A stretch of 35,910 nucleotides of DNA from Candidatus Chloroploca mongolica (GCF_004762035.2 NZ_SIJK02000005.1:139507-175416), one strand, 5' to 3'; numbered from the stretch's first letter, positions 6,474 through 15,014 are shown. The notes: generated from the letters alone by a model not told the origin. Made by a program: numbers and translations.

Positions 6474-8288
6474 ATGAAAAAACCTATTCTTTTCTCCATA
6501 CTACTCTTTGTATGGCTCTTGAGCGCCTGTCAGATTGAAGGTGGTGTTGACCGACGTATGACGGTTGCGCCCACCGCAATGGCAACAGGTGAACTGGTTG
6601 CTGAGGCGACAGCGGCAACCGAAGCCCTTGCCGCGACGGAACCACCGGTTGTCAGCGCAGGCAGTGTGCGCATCGGTCTCGCCGCTGAACCAGCTGATCT
6701 CTTGCCTTACCACATTGATAGTGCCGATGAACGAGTGAGTGCGCCGCTGACCGAGTTGCTCTTTCCTTCGCCCCTGTTGCTCATGGGCTATACCTATACG
6801 AATACTGGCGTGCTTGAACGTGTGCCCAGTTTCGAAAATGGCGATGTGACCTTCACCGAGGTCGAGGTCTATCTTGACGCGCTCGGCCTCATTAGCCCGA
6901 CCCCAACCGAGACGATTACAACAGTCGAACAGATCAATGTGACCTTCCGTTGGAATCCTGACCTTGTCTGGTCAGATGGAACGCCGTTGACTGCTGAAGA
7001 CTCGCTCTTTGCCTACGAACTGGCACGCCAGATCAATCTGGGCCAGGAGACGAACGATAAGTTGGCGCTGCTCGAACGCTATGAGCTCGTTGATGCCTAT
7101 ACGACGCGCGCCGTGTTGAAGCCCGATTTTGTTGATCCAGCGTATGCGAGTACCTACTTTACTCCCCTTCCCCGCCATCTGCTGGCCGATCAGCCACTCG
7201 CTGATTTCATGAAGAGTGAGTTTGCCCTCAAGCCGGTGGGCTATGGCCCCTTTATGGTCGAACGCCGTGAACCGGGCAGCGTCCGGTTGATCCGTAATCC
7301 GTTTTATCCCGAGGCAAACGAGAATATCACGGGCATTAGCGTTGTCTTTCGTGATAACGTCGATCTCTTGCGTACGTCGGTCTCAGGTGGGAGTCTCGAT
7401 GTCGTTGCACTCAATCAGCCCCCTCCCGAGCTCCTGGTTGCGCTTCGTGCCGATGCCGAGGCTGGTTTGCTGATGGTTGATGCAGTCAATAGCCCGATCT
7501 GGGAACATCTCGATTTCAATCTTGATGTGGCGGTCTTGCAAGATATTCGTGTTCGTCGGGCTATTGCCCACGCGATCAATCGCGAGGCGATGAATGCGAC
7601 CTTGCTCGGCGGCTATGGCCGTGTGCTCGAAAGCTGGATTGTGCCTGAGCAGTGGGCCGCCGCACCGCTTGACCAGTTGACGCGCTATCCCTTCAATCCT
7701 GACCTGGCGCGGCAGTTGCTTGATGAAGTTGGCATCGTTGATACGGATGGCGATGGTTTGCGTGAAGTGGCCGGTCAACCCTTCATTCTTAATCTCATTA
7801 CGACCCAGGGTTCCCCGCTGCGCGTTGCTACCGCTGAACAGATTCGCGATGATCTCGCGGCCGTTGGCCTTGGCATCTCGGTGCAAGAATTGCCGACCGC
7901 AACCCTCTATAGCCCTGAGGGGCAACTCTTCCGCCGCACCTTTGATCTCGCCCTCTTTGCCTGGATCGCCGGGCCTGACCCCCGCGGATGGGAGCGCTGG
8001 AGCTGTGCGGGGGTGCCGAATGAGAGCAATGGCTGGACAGGCAATAATTTCTCGGGTTGGTGTTTCTTTGAGGCCGACCGGGCGATCCGTGTGGCAACAA
8101 CCTCGCTCGATCGCCAGGAACGACTTGCCGCCTATCTCAAGCAGCAACAGCTCTTTACGCAGGAAGTTCCGGTCTTGCCCCTCTTCCAACGCGTGGATCT
8201 GGTTCTCGTCAATCCGACGATCCTCGGGATCGAGGCCGATCCAACGGCACCCTTTACCTGGAATCTGCTGACCTGGACACGTCAGTGA
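6474..8288 (+). CDS. Family 5 (oligopeptide/dipeptide-type) solute-binding lipoprotein
   Basis: The 604-residue protein begins with a lipoprotein signal peptide ending in LLSAC, so C19 would be lipidated and the protein anchored outside the membrane. A Thr/Ala/Glu linker (residues ~28-62) precedes the SBP_bac_5 domain. Recognisable family blocks are TFRWNPDLVWSDGTPLTAEDSL, VGYGPFMVERREPGSVRLIRNP, RVRRAIAHAINREAM and the late DLALFAWIAGPDPRGWE. Such proteins feed peptides, nickel chelates or sugars to Opp/Dpp-type ABC importers. No permease or ATPase gene is adjacent, so it must act with components coded elsewhere. I placed the start at 6474 because only the frame from there begins with a signal peptide; the longer frame to 6036 would run through the divergent gene. 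Confidence 0.93.
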   Translation: MKKPILFSILLFVWLLSACQIEGGVDRRMTVAPTAMATGELVAEATAATEALAATEPPVVSAGSVRIGLAAEPADLLPYHIDSADERVSAPLTELLFPSPLLLMGYTYTNTGVLERVPSFENGDVTFTEVEVYLDALGLISPTPTETITTVEQINVTFRWNPDLVWSDGTPLTAEDSLFAYELARQINLGQETNDKLALLERYELVDAYTTRAVLKPDFVDPAYASTYFTPLPRHLLADQPLADFMKSEFALKPVGYGPFMVERREPGSVRLIRNPFYPEANENITGISVVFRDNVDLLRTSVSGGSLDVVALNQPPPELLVALRADAEAGLLMVDAVNSPIWEHLDFNLDVAVLQDIRVRRAIAHAINREAMNATLLGGYGRVLESWIVPEQWAAAPLDQLTRYPFNPDLARQLLDEVGIVDTDGDGLREVAGQPFILNLITTQGSPLRVATAEQIRDDLAAVGLGISVQELPTATLYSPEGQLFRRTFDLALFAWIAGPDPRGWERWSCAGVPNESNGWTGNNFSGWCFFEADRAIRVATTSLDRQERLAAYLKQQQLFTQEVPVLPLFQRVDLVLVNPTILGIEADPTAPFTWNLLTWTRQ

Positions 8289-8369
8289 CCGAGCATAGCG
8301 ATCCTCTCGTGCCTCTGCTCACCAAAAGGGTACTGACAAACGAATGGGCCGCCCTACCCGCATTGGTAG

Positions 8370-8398
8370 TTGACGCAATATGCCACTCCCGTTACACT
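8370..8398 (+). promoter_or_regulatory. Promoter of the CBS-domain gene
   Basis: TTGACG (8370-8375) and TACACT (8393-8398) are separated by 17 bases, predicting transcription from about 8405 and a leader of about 50 bases before the ATG at 8454. Confidence 0.7.
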
Positions 8399-8453
8399 CG
8401 TATGTAGAATTATTCACAAGGTCGTCTTCTTTTGCGCGAAAGGATCCCTCTGT

Positions 8454-8858
8454 ATGGAGCGTCTGGTCAGTGAGATTATGCATCATGGTGTGCTTACCTG
8501 CTCACGCGATACCCCGATTCAGGATGTTGCGCGGCAAATGGCCGATAATGATGTCAGTGCCCTCATTGTGATTAATGAGGATGGAGATATGATCGGGCTC
8601 ATCTCGCGCACTGACCTTGTTAATGCGCGGCTCTATGAGCAGTATTGGAAGCATTGGCGCGGTCTGACGGCTGGTCATATTATGGTGACTGATGTTGTTT
8701 CGGTACGCAGCCAGGATACGATGCAAGATGCGAGTAAGCTGATGATGGAGCGGCGGATTCATCGTGTGGTGGTTCTTGATGATAGCGATGAGGGCAAAAA
8801 GCCCCTGGGTATTCTCTCGGTCACCGACGTTGTCCGTGATATCGCTCGCGACGAGTAA
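8454..8858 (+). CDS. Tandem CBS-domain protein
   Basis: The 134-residue product is a stand-alone pair of CBS domains (Bateman module), at about residues 8-63 and 75-134. Each carries the usual pattern: IMHHGVLTCSRDTPIQDVARQM...DMIGLISRTDLV, then HIMVTDVVSVRSQDTMQDAS...PLGILSVTDVVRDIA. Such modules bind adenine nucleotides or S-adenosylmethionine and regulate partner proteins. No partner is encoded beside it. I chose the ATG at 8454, which follows an AAAGGA ribosome-binding site; the longer frame from 8370 would start inside the promoter. A long hairpin terminator follows. Confidence 0.93.
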   Translation: MERLVSEIMHHGVLTCSRDTPIQDVARQMADNDVSALIVINEDGDMIGLISRTDLVNARLYEQYWKHWRGLTAGHIMVTDVVSVRSQDTMQDASKLMMERRIHRVVVLDDSDEGKKPLGILSVTDVVRDIARDE

Positions 8859-8863
8859 GTTCT

Positions 8864-8914
8864 TTTGTCCATGCAAAAAAGGCCAGCTTAGCTGGCCTTT
8901 TTTTCATGGACAAA
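8864..8914. terminator. Bidirectional intrinsic terminator, long stem
   Basis: The core GGCCAGC-TTA-GCTGGCC (8881-8897) is flanked by A6 and T7, then by a further 10-bp pairing of 8864-8873 with 8905-8914. One mismatch interrupts the stem. It serves the plus-strand CBS gene and the minus-strand membrane-protein operon, which converge here. Confidence 0.93.
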
Positions 8915-8915
8915 C

Positions 8916-10937
8916 TTAGATGTGAAAATAATCGCGTACCTGGATGATCCAGTGGATCATGCCGTAGGTGATGATGAAGGCAATCATCAGACTGCTGACC
9001 CATCTGCCAGCGCGTCCGCGTTGCCAGAAGGCCCCGAGCAATGGCCCCGCACTCAGGCAGAGGACCGGGTAGAGGAAGAGCCCCCAGCGGACGCCCTGGT
9101 CGGCGACGAGCAGCAAGCCCTGGGTGAGCAAGGTACCGGCCCACCAGACGAGCAGGGTGGCTCGTAAGGCCCGTGCGCGGGGTTGCAGGTTCCGTTGGGT
9201 CCAGATCAGCGCCAGCCCACCGAGGGCTGCGAGGCTCAGCACAAAGGGGATCGCAATGGACCGTCGACCTGGTGGGGCCAGCCCGAGGATGCCCTTTGCT
9301 GTATCGACCACAATGGTGCTTAACGCCATCCCACTGACCCCTTCACCTCCGCCACGCTCACGCAGGCTGGCAAGGTAGACCGGTGCCGTGTAATAAAAGA
9401 TCAGCACGAACCCGAGCGCACAGGCCGCAACCAGACTCAGGCGCACGAGGTTGAAGGGGCCATCGCGCTGGCGCAGGTAGTCGAGCAGGGCGATCAGCCA
9501 GGCCACGGCCATCACCGCCCCGATCGAGAGCGTTACCCCTGAATGGGCGACGAGCGCGACGGCAAGCGCGACGACAAGCAGGCTGACTAGCGCGGGCGCG
9601 TGCCGGCTCACAGGGCCGATCGGTCGCGCTCCTGCCCCCAGCGCGAGCAGCAGCAACAGCGGGATGGCCAGCGCCTGACCACTCAGATTGGCAAGTTCAC
9701 CCACAGAAAAGGATTCGAGGGCCGTCACAGGCAGCAGATAGCCTGTCAGGGCAAGCAAGGCCACATGCTGACGATAACCGGCGCGCCGGAGCATCACCCA
9801 GAGCGCGACCATGACCAGGCTATCGAGCATGGCCGTTCCTGTCTGCACCACAAGCACGCGGTTGGCCGCACTCGACTCAACCAGGAGCATGGCCGGCATC
9901 ATAATCAGAAAAGGCGCAGGCGGATAAGGCCCTACTCCGCCTCCGGTTGCTGTTGGCAACCCGGCAGTCATGAAAATCTGCCCAAGGCTGGCCTCAAAGA
10001 GCTTATTGGCCTGGAGCATGGTGTCGCTGTAGAGCGCGTGCGGATGCAGCATGCCAGCCATCCGCAGCGCAAAGGCGGCTGTTACCAGTCCGACAACCGG
10101 TGCGAGGCCAGCCACCAGCAGATGGCGTTCACCGAGACGGCGTGCGGCCCATGCGGCAAGTAGGGTTGCCGTCGCCCCAATCAGGGCTAACTGGGCCGTC
10201 AGGCTGGTAAACAGGGTGAGGGCGGGGCGCTGCCAGATCAAGGTTGCCGCTGCTGCGAGCATGGCAAGGCTGGTCAGCGCAACCGCACCACCGAGGCCAG
10301 CCCCAGCGGCCAGTACCCAGACATAGAGGGCGAGCAAGGCCACACTAAGCCAGAGCAGTTGCGGCCAGGCAGGGGTGTGTAACCCCTGATCAACGCCTTG
10401 CAGACGAAGATCATAGAGCACAAAACCGAGTTCACGCCGATCACCGGGGGCTTCAAACGGTGGCGTGCGCATGGTGATGCGTAGATCGCCATTGCGCTCG
10501 GTGCTCGCAAGGAGTTGGTAGCGGCGCGGGTCGCCCTCGGGCAAGAACAGCGTGGTGCCCAGTCCTCTCCCGGTCTCCCATGTTGTCACCACCCCACCAG
10601 GTTGACCGCCTGCCACAAGCTCAACCAGATAGGTCTGCCCACCGATCCCGGGCACCAGCAGGGTCGACTCAGCGGTTGTCCAGCGGTAGGAACGGCCACC
10701 CGTACGTTCGACCACCTCCCACCACCAGAGCCACGCCTCGGGTTGTTCGGGGTCAGCCACGCGATCGGCAGGTTCAGAGCCATTGACTTGCAGCAAGAAA
10801 GGTTGATCATCAAAGCGGCGCTGCGTTGTGACATCGCCGCCGACGTGGATGACCTGACGGAACGGTACCTGATAGGCAAAAATCCAGAGCGTGAGTGCGA
10901 CAACGAGCAAGCCAGCAGGAACCAGAAACCCCTTCAT
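8916..10937 (-). CDS. Large polytopic membrane protein, possible GT-C-type glycosyltransferase
   Basis: The 673-residue protein starts with one hydrophobic segment (residues 4-22). About 165 residues of soluble, probably extracytoplasmic sequence rich in Trp, Gly and beta-type stretches follow. From residue ~193 on there are many membrane segments. Between two of these lies LYSDTMLQANKLFEASLG with D305, and shortly afterwards GPYPPAP (residues 337-342). An acidic residue in the first luminal loop plus a later YPP is the pattern of GT-C glycosyltransferases that use polyprenyl-phosphate sugars. That assignment is inference only; I do not recognise a named family. It is the last gene of an operon with two methyltransferases and a half-size transporter, which fits a role in surface glycan or glycolipid assembly. 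Confidence 0.8.
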   Translation of the reverse strand: MKGFLVPAGLLVVALTLWIFAYQVPFRQVIHVGGDVTTQRRFDDQPFLLQVNGSEPADRVADPEQPEAWLWWWEVVERTGGRSYRWTTAESTLLVPGIGGQTYLVELVAGGQPGGVVTTWETGRGLGTTLFLPEGDPRRYQLLASTERNGDLRITMRTPPFEAPGDRRELGFVLYDLRLQGVDQGLHTPAWPQLLWLSVALLALYVWVLAAGAGLGGAVALTSLAMLAAAATLIWQRPALTLFTSLTAQLALIGATATLLAAWAARRLGERHLLVAGLAPVVGLVTAAFALRMAGMLHPHALYSDTMLQANKLFEASLGQIFMTAGLPTATGGGVGPYPPAPFLIMMPAMLLVESSAANRVLVVQTGTAMLDSLVMVALWVMLRRAGYRQHVALLALTGYLLPVTALESFSVGELANLSGQALAIPLLLLLALGAGARPIGPVSRHAPALVSLLVVALAVALVAHSGVTLSIGAVMAVAWLIALLDYLRQRDGPFNLVRLSLVAACALGFVLIFYYTAPVYLASLRERGGGEGVSGMALSTIVVDTAKGILGLAPPGRRSIAIPFVLSLAALGGLALIWTQRNLQPRARALRATLLVWWAGTLLTQGLLLVADQGVRWGLFLYPVLCLSAGPLLGAFWQRGRAGRWVSSLMIAFIITYGMIHWIIQVRDYFHI

Positions 10938-10947
10938 GCCCCGCCTT

Positions 10948-11421
10948 TCATCCCTGATTAGCGGCGCCCCAAGTAATCACAATCACCCCAATCACCACAA
11001 TCACGGCACCAATAATCTTGGTTGGTGTAATCATCTCATTGAGGACCAGGCGCGAAGGCACGAGCACAAGCACATAATTGAGGGCGAGCAGCGGATAGGC
11101 AAACGACAGGTTCACCCGTGAGATCACCCCGAGCCAGAAGATCGCGCCCCCAAAGATCAGTGCAAAACCACTGATCACCCGCCAGTCCGTAAATGTTGCC
11201 CAGAGCACCTCGGGCGCAAGCGAAAAAGCCCCGACCTGCTCACTGACCACATTGACCCCAAGCTTCAGCAGTACTTCACCAATCACGGTCAGCGTACTGG
11301 CTGTCAGCAGCATTAAAAACACAAGCAGCATAGGTACTAGCCCCTTTTGGGACACGTGAGACTGGCTCATTGATGTTGTTGGCTGATCGGTTGCCACCCG
11401 CTGTCTATCGTTCATCATCAT
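10948..11421 (-). CDS. Half-size EamA/SMR-type drug/metabolite transporter-like protein
   Basis: The 157-residue product has a polar N-terminal tail of about 28 residues and then four hydrophobic segments, the size of one DMT/EamA repeat. The late motif RVNLSFAYPLLALNYVLVLV followed by NEMITPTKIIGAVIVVIGV is typical of EamA/SMR proteins and of ArnE/ArnF-like undecaprenyl-phosphate-sugar flippases. Acting as a dimer that flips a lipid-linked sugar is plausible in this operon but inferred. The start overlaps the stop of the preceding methyltransferase (TGATG), and three in-frame ATG codons lie in a row, so the exact start could be up to six bases further in. Confidence 0.82.
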   Translation of the reverse strand: MMMNDRQRVATDQPTTSMSQSHVSQKGLVPMLLVFLMLLTASTLTVIGEVLLKLGVNVVSEQVGAFSLAPEVLWATFTDWRVISGFALIFGGAIFWLGVISRVNLSFAYPLLALNYVLVLVPSRLVLNEMITPTKIIGAVIVVIGVIVITWGAANQG

Positions 11422-12053
11422 CCACGACGCAGCAGATAGACCGCATAATCACAGATACCAGTGCGCATCGGATAGGTTTGCTCAACCCGAAAAGCTGGCC
11501 CAAAGATAGCACAATAGGCCTCGGTCGTACGAATATAGCCACCACGATCAAGCGTGTGCAGCACCTGCCCGGCAGGATTCGCGCGGCCTGGCGGTGGGAC
11601 ATCTTCGATCACCAGAAGCGGAGCCTTGGGGCGCAAGACGCGGGCCATTTCGCTCATTGCGGCACTGGCAGTTGCATCAGGCAGATGGTGAAGCACCCCG
11701 CAGACAAGGCCGGCGTCGAAGCTTGCATCGTAGAAGGGCAACGCCTCACCGAGCCCGGTGAGATAGGCCCCGGGGCGATGGTGGGCGGCAAACTGGACAT
11801 AGGCAATCGACGGATCGACGCCGACATAATGGCCCGGGGGAAACTCGCGAGCAAACTCACCGGTACCACAGCCAAGATCAAGGAAGCGGCGCGTATCACC
11901 GTGCCAGGGGCGCAACTCACGGGCAATCGCCATCCGTTCACCGGCAAACCCAGCCTCGGCGAGCCAGCGCAGGGCATTCCAGAGCCGTGGTGAGCTACTC
12001 AAACGATCGAGAGCCCGTTCAGTGGGCGACGAAACAGGTTCAACCTGATGCAT
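11418..12053 (-). CDS. Class I SAM-dependent methyltransferase
   Basis: The Rossmann-type SAM-binding loop DLGCGTGEF lies at residues 59-67. It is followed by the acidic residue of motif II (YVGVDPS), a motif near FDAGLVCGVLHHLPD, and RVLRPKAPLLVIED, the order of a class I methyltransferase (Methyltransf_11 type). The length is 211 residues. The acceptor is unknown. It lies two bases after the preceding methyltransferase and overlaps the EamA-like gene by four bases, so all three are translated as a unit. A glycan or lipid-linked acceptor is suggested by context only. Confidence 0.9.
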   Translation of the reverse strand: MHQVEPVSSPTERALDRLSSSPRLWNALRWLAEAGFAGERMAIARELRPWHGDTRRFLDLGCGTGEFAREFPPGHYVGVDPSIAYVQFAAHHRPGAYLTGLGEALPFYDASFDAGLVCGVLHHLPDATASAAMSEMARVLRPKAPLLVIEDVPPPGRANPAGQVLHTLDRGGYIRTTEAYCAIFGPAFRVEQTYPMRTGICDYAVYLLRRG

Positions 12054-12055
12054 AA

Positions 12056-12835
12056 CTACTTCACCATCCTTGGAAGCATTGTTTTGGGCAAGGCTGGCTT
12101 GACCCGTGCCAAACAGAGAATCGACAGACCATAGGGAAACGTTCCGCCCATCTTGAGCCAGTTGGCCTCAAACGCCATGGGAAGATAGAGGATCGTATTG
12201 AGCAGCGTGCCAGGTAATTCCATAGCTGACGCTTCACCGTGATCAGGCTGGAACCGTTCGAGCAAGCGGGTCGTTGCCGGCAACGGAAAGAGCAGGCTCA
12301 ACACATAACTGAGACGCTCGACGACAAACCCCGCCCTGGCGAGCATCTGGCGTACCTCACTGGCAACATAGCGCCTGCGCGTATGCACCTGACGGTCGTG
12401 GCGTGAGCGCAACCACTCATAGGCCGGCAGGCGCAACAACAGATGTCCCTCGGGACGCAAGACACGCCGCACCTCACGCAACGCCGGGATCTCATCGGGC
12501 ACCCCGGTATGATAGAGCACATCGTACGATGTGACAAGGTCAAAGCTATGCTCGGCAAACGGCAGATCAAGGACTGAGCCACGGGCAAAGCGTCCGGGCA
12601 GCCGTTCCCCAACGAAAGCCGCCGCTTCGGCAGCATAATCAAGCCCGATGACCGTCCCATACCGGCGCAAAAAGAGCGCATCGCCGCCGGTACCGCAGCC
12701 GGCATCAAGGATGTGCAGGTCGCGCCTGCTGGCAAACACATGATCGAGCCAGGCCGCGCTGAGGGTACGCATACCCACATACCACCAGTGTTGCCGCTCG
12801 ACGGCTGCCATTGTTACGTATTCACCCTTTTCCAT
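12056..12835 (-). CDS. Class I SAM-dependent methyltransferase
   Basis: The 259-residue protein opens with an ERQHWWYVGMR motif (residues 13-23), found in a subgroup of methyltransferases that occur in cell-surface glycan clusters. The SAM loop DAGCGTGG is at residues 44-51, with LDLPFAEHSFDLVTSYDVLYHT and REVRRVLRPEGHLLLRLPAYEW downstream. The C-terminal 90 residues include a hydrophobic, possibly membrane-associated stretch (TLLNTILYLPMAFEA). GAGG lies a few bases before the ATG. The gene is 25 bases after the LapA-like gene and two bases before the second methyltransferase. Confidence 0.9.
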   Translation of the reverse strand: MEKGEYVTMAAVERQHWWYVGMRTLSAAWLDHVFASRRDLHILDAGCGTGGDALFLRRYGTVIGLDYAAEAAAFVGERLPGRFARGSVLDLPFAEHSFDLVTSYDVLYHTGVPDEIPALREVRRVLRPEGHLLLRLPAYEWLRSRHDRQVHTRRRYVASEVRQMLARAGFVVERLSYVLSLLFPLPATTRLLERFQPDHGEASAMELPGTLLNTILYLPMAFEANWLKMGGTFPYGLSILCLARVKPALPKTMLPRMVK

Positions 12836-12860
12836 GCTACCTCAACAGAGCCCTGTAACC

Positions 12861-13241
12861 TCACAGGCGCGAGGTTGATTTTTTGGTTGCCGTCTGGCTC
12901 TCCGTGTTTGCATCGAGCAGACCGGCAGTCCGCAGTTGACGTTCGAGTTCCTTCACGCGGGTATCAAGTGTCTTATTCTTGCTTTCTAGCAAGGCCCGCT
13001 CCTTGGCCTCGCGGCGATGGCGAAGGCTCAGGCGTGCTTCACGCCAGAGCCCCATCAGCCAGATGAGCACCGCCCCCATAATAACCGATCCAATCATCAC
13101 CAGCGAAACCGAGATGTTATTGCTGCTGAAATTGAGAAACTTGATCTGCACTGGTTCGGTATTCTGAACCCCAAAAATGACCAGGCCCACCGACAGAACG
13201 GCAGTTATAATGCCAAGGACTATGCGTGAAAGTGCTTGCAT
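12861..13241 (-). CDS. LapA-domain (DUF1049) small membrane protein
   Basis: The 126-residue protein has two hydrophobic segments (about residues 7-29 and 44-66) separated by the short loop NTEPVQIKFLNFS, which matches the LapA/YciS domain. A charged helical region (residues ~70-110, EAKERALLESKNKTLDTRVK) that looks like a coiled coil follows, and a Lys/Ser tail ends the chain. In enterobacteria LapA/LapB act in lipopolysaccharide assembly, but the domain is widespread and its role here is not known. It sits 15 bases after the FAH-fold gene and 25 bases before a methyltransferase, inside one operon. Confidence 0.88.
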   Translation of the reverse strand: MQALSRIVLGIITAVLSVGLVIFGVQNTEPVQIKFLNFSSNNISVSLVMIGSVIMGAVLIWLMGLWREARLSLRHRREAKERALLESKNKTLDTRVKELERQLRTAGLLDANTESQTATKKSTSRL

Positions 13242-13256
13242 GCTGCTCTTTCCCTC

Positions 13257-14273
13257 TCAGACTATCCGATTGCTCAATATTCCCAGACCGGTTATTTCAC
13301 ACGCAACGACATCTTCCTGGGCTAGCCAGGGTCCGTAGCCATTGGTACGTTCGAAGAGCGAACCTCCACCCACAGCGCCCGTACCAAGCACATCACCTGG
13401 ATAGAGCGTCACATTGCGACTGGCGTGAGCAATCATCTCAGCGAACGAATAGTATTGCAGGGCTGCCGTCGCGCGTGACATCTCGATGCCATTGACGCGA
13501 GCGATCATCGTCAGGCTCATCCGCCCCTGATCATCGGCATAGAGGTCAAGCTCATCGGGTGTGACGAGCCAGGGCCCAAGCGATGTGGCAAAATCACGCG
13601 CTTTGATCGGGCCAAGGCCCAACGCCTGCTCTTCGGCCTCGTAATCGCGGGCCGTCCAGGTATTGATAATCATGTAGCCAGCGATGGCCTCACGTGCCGT
13701 CTCAGGGCTAACATCGCGAATACGCTGGCCGATGACACAGCCCAAACCCAACCCATAATCCAGTTCATCGCTCGGTGGGGCAGGGATTTCTGCCCCGGGG
13801 CCATACACTGCCCCGTGATTAGCAAAGCTAAAGGCCGGGCCACGGTACCAAACATCCGTGAGTTGGGTCTCGCGGAGGCTTGCCAAGGCCAGCGCATGCT
13901 CTTCAAAGCTCGCATAGATACGCAGACTCGCCGGCCGTGGCAATGGCGCGAGCAAGCTCACCTGGTTCAATGGATAGACCATCGCCTCACCGCCGAGCGA
14001 TACACTGCCGGTTGAGATGGAGAGCATCTCTTCGTACGCACCGATCTCTTCAGGCGCAAAACCAAGCATTTGTACCACGGCGCTTACAATCACCTCGACC
14101 GTATCGAGGCCAACATCCTGTTCAGTTCCCAAGAGACTGAGCAGATCCCAGCGCAGGTCGGCAGACTCTTCGAGCACGAGTGGTGCAGCAGAGGCCAGAT
14201 CAATGACACTCTCTACGAGCAAAGCCCCGGCACGGGCGTGACCATCAGGCGGCACAAAAGTTACCAGGCGCAT
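13257..14273 (-). CDS. Fumarylacetoacetate hydrolase-fold protein lacking the metal ligands
   Basis: The fold is clear from YRGPAFSFANHGAVYGPG, ELDYGLGLGCVIGQR, NTWTARDYEAEE, ARDFATSLGPWLVTPDEL and DVLGTGAVGGGS in family order over 338 residues. In active family members the two Glu of the E-x-E motif (normally DYELEL) and the Asp of NDWSARD bind Mg or Ca. Here these positions are G174, G176 and T205. This is seen directly in the codons (GGG, GGT, ACC). Hydrolase or decarboxylase activity by the usual mechanism is therefore doubtful. A GGAG lies five bases before the ATG. The gene heads a six-gene operon ending at 8916. Confidence 0.88.
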   Translation of the reverse strand: MRLVTFVPPDGHARAGALLVESVIDLASAAPLVLEESADLRWDLLSLLGTEQDVGLDTVEVIVSAVVQMLGFAPEEIGAYEEMLSISTGSVSLGGEAMVYPLNQVSLLAPLPRPASLRIYASFEEHALALASLRETQLTDVWYRGPAFSFANHGAVYGPGAEIPAPPSDELDYGLGLGCVIGQRIRDVSPETAREAIAGYMIINTWTARDYEAEEQALGLGPIKARDFATSLGPWLVTPDELDLYADDQGRMSLTMIARVNGIEMSRATAALQYYSFAEMIAHASRNVTLYPGDVLGTGAVGGGSLFERTNGYGPWLAQEDVVACEITGLGILSNRIV

Positions 14274-14292
14274 AGTTGCTCCACGCGGAAGA

Positions 14293-14320
14293 ACGATGAC
14301 ATCGTACGCTCTATTATAGC
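14293..14320 (-). promoter_or_regulatory. Promoter -10 and small palindrome before the FAH-fold operon
   Basis: On the minus strand GCTATAAT is present with the hexamer TATAAT at 14318-14313; no good -35 is visible at 17 bases. Directly downstream the sequence ACGATG-A-CATCGT (14293-14305) is a perfect inverted repeat located at the expected transcription start, a possible operator. Confidence 0.5.
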
Positions 14321-14379
14321 GGATGTCAGTTTGGCGTGATGCGTCAATCCGCTATCCGCCTGTGACTAGGCTCATCGCC

Positions 14380-14946
14380 TCACCCGATGAGGAAATTTTG
14401 CAACATCCGCTTGCCATCGTCGGTGAGGATCGACTCGGGATGGAACTGCACCCCTTCAATAGGATAGGTGCGATGGCGCAGGCCCATAATGAGGCCATCG
14501 TCAGTCCAGGCGGTAATGGCGAGGGTGTCGGGCAGGTCGTCGCGACGTACGATCAAGGAATGGTAGCGGGTCGCCTGAAAAGGCCGGGGCATCCCGGCGA
14601 AGACGCCTTCACCTTCGTGGTAGATGGCCGAGCGTTTGCCGTGCATCACCTGGGGGGCACGGATGACCGCCCCGCCAAAAGCGGCCCCGAGTGCCTGATG
14701 CCCCAGGCAGACGCCCAGCGTGGGAATATGAGGCCCCAGTTCCTGGATCAACGCGATGCTAATCCCGGCATCGGTGGGCGTACACGGCCCGGGACTGACG
14801 ACAATGCGTTCAGGTTGCAGTGCAGCGGCTTCGTCCACCGTGATCGCATCGTTCCGGCGCACGTCGACTGTGGCTCCAAGTTCACTGAGATACTGATAGA
14901 GATTATAGGTAAACGAGTCGTAGTTATCCAAGAGCAAGACCCGCAT
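14380..14946 (-). CDS. trpG: Glutamine amidotransferase of anthranilate / aminodeoxychorismate synthase
   Basis: The 188-residue class I amidotransferase hydrolyses glutamine and passes ammonia to the TrpE or PabB partner. The start [16 protein letters not shown], the nucleophile loop [10 protein letters not shown] (C80) and the pair H169/E171 in FHPES are complete. Sequence alone does not separate TrpG from PabA, and many bacteria use one protein for both. No trpE, pabB or other trp gene is next to it. The ATG at 14946 follows GGAGGAG at six bases and lies downstream of the promoter at 15015-15043, so the longer frame to 15030 is rejected. Confidence 0.93.
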   Translation of the reverse strand: MRVLLLDNYDSFTYNLYQYLSELGATVDVRRNDAITVDEAAALQPERIVVSPGPCTPTDAGISIALIQELGPHIPTLGVCLGHQALGAAFGGAVIRAPQVMHGKRSAIYHEGEGVFAGMPRPFQATRYHSLIVRRDDLPDTLAITAWTDDGLIMGLRHRTYPIEGVQFHPESILTDDGKRMLQNFLIG

Positions 14947-15014
14947 TGGTGACTCCTCCGTGATCAGACGCCTGATTTGTTCTGGCTGAGGACTAGATTT
15001 TGTCTGCATTACGC

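Noticed and set aside
8429-8445. TTTGCGCGAAA in the CBS leader matching an arm of the 23861 terminator
   Set aside because: Only 11 bases of near-symmetric sequence; chance similarity cannot be excluded and no second arm is present.
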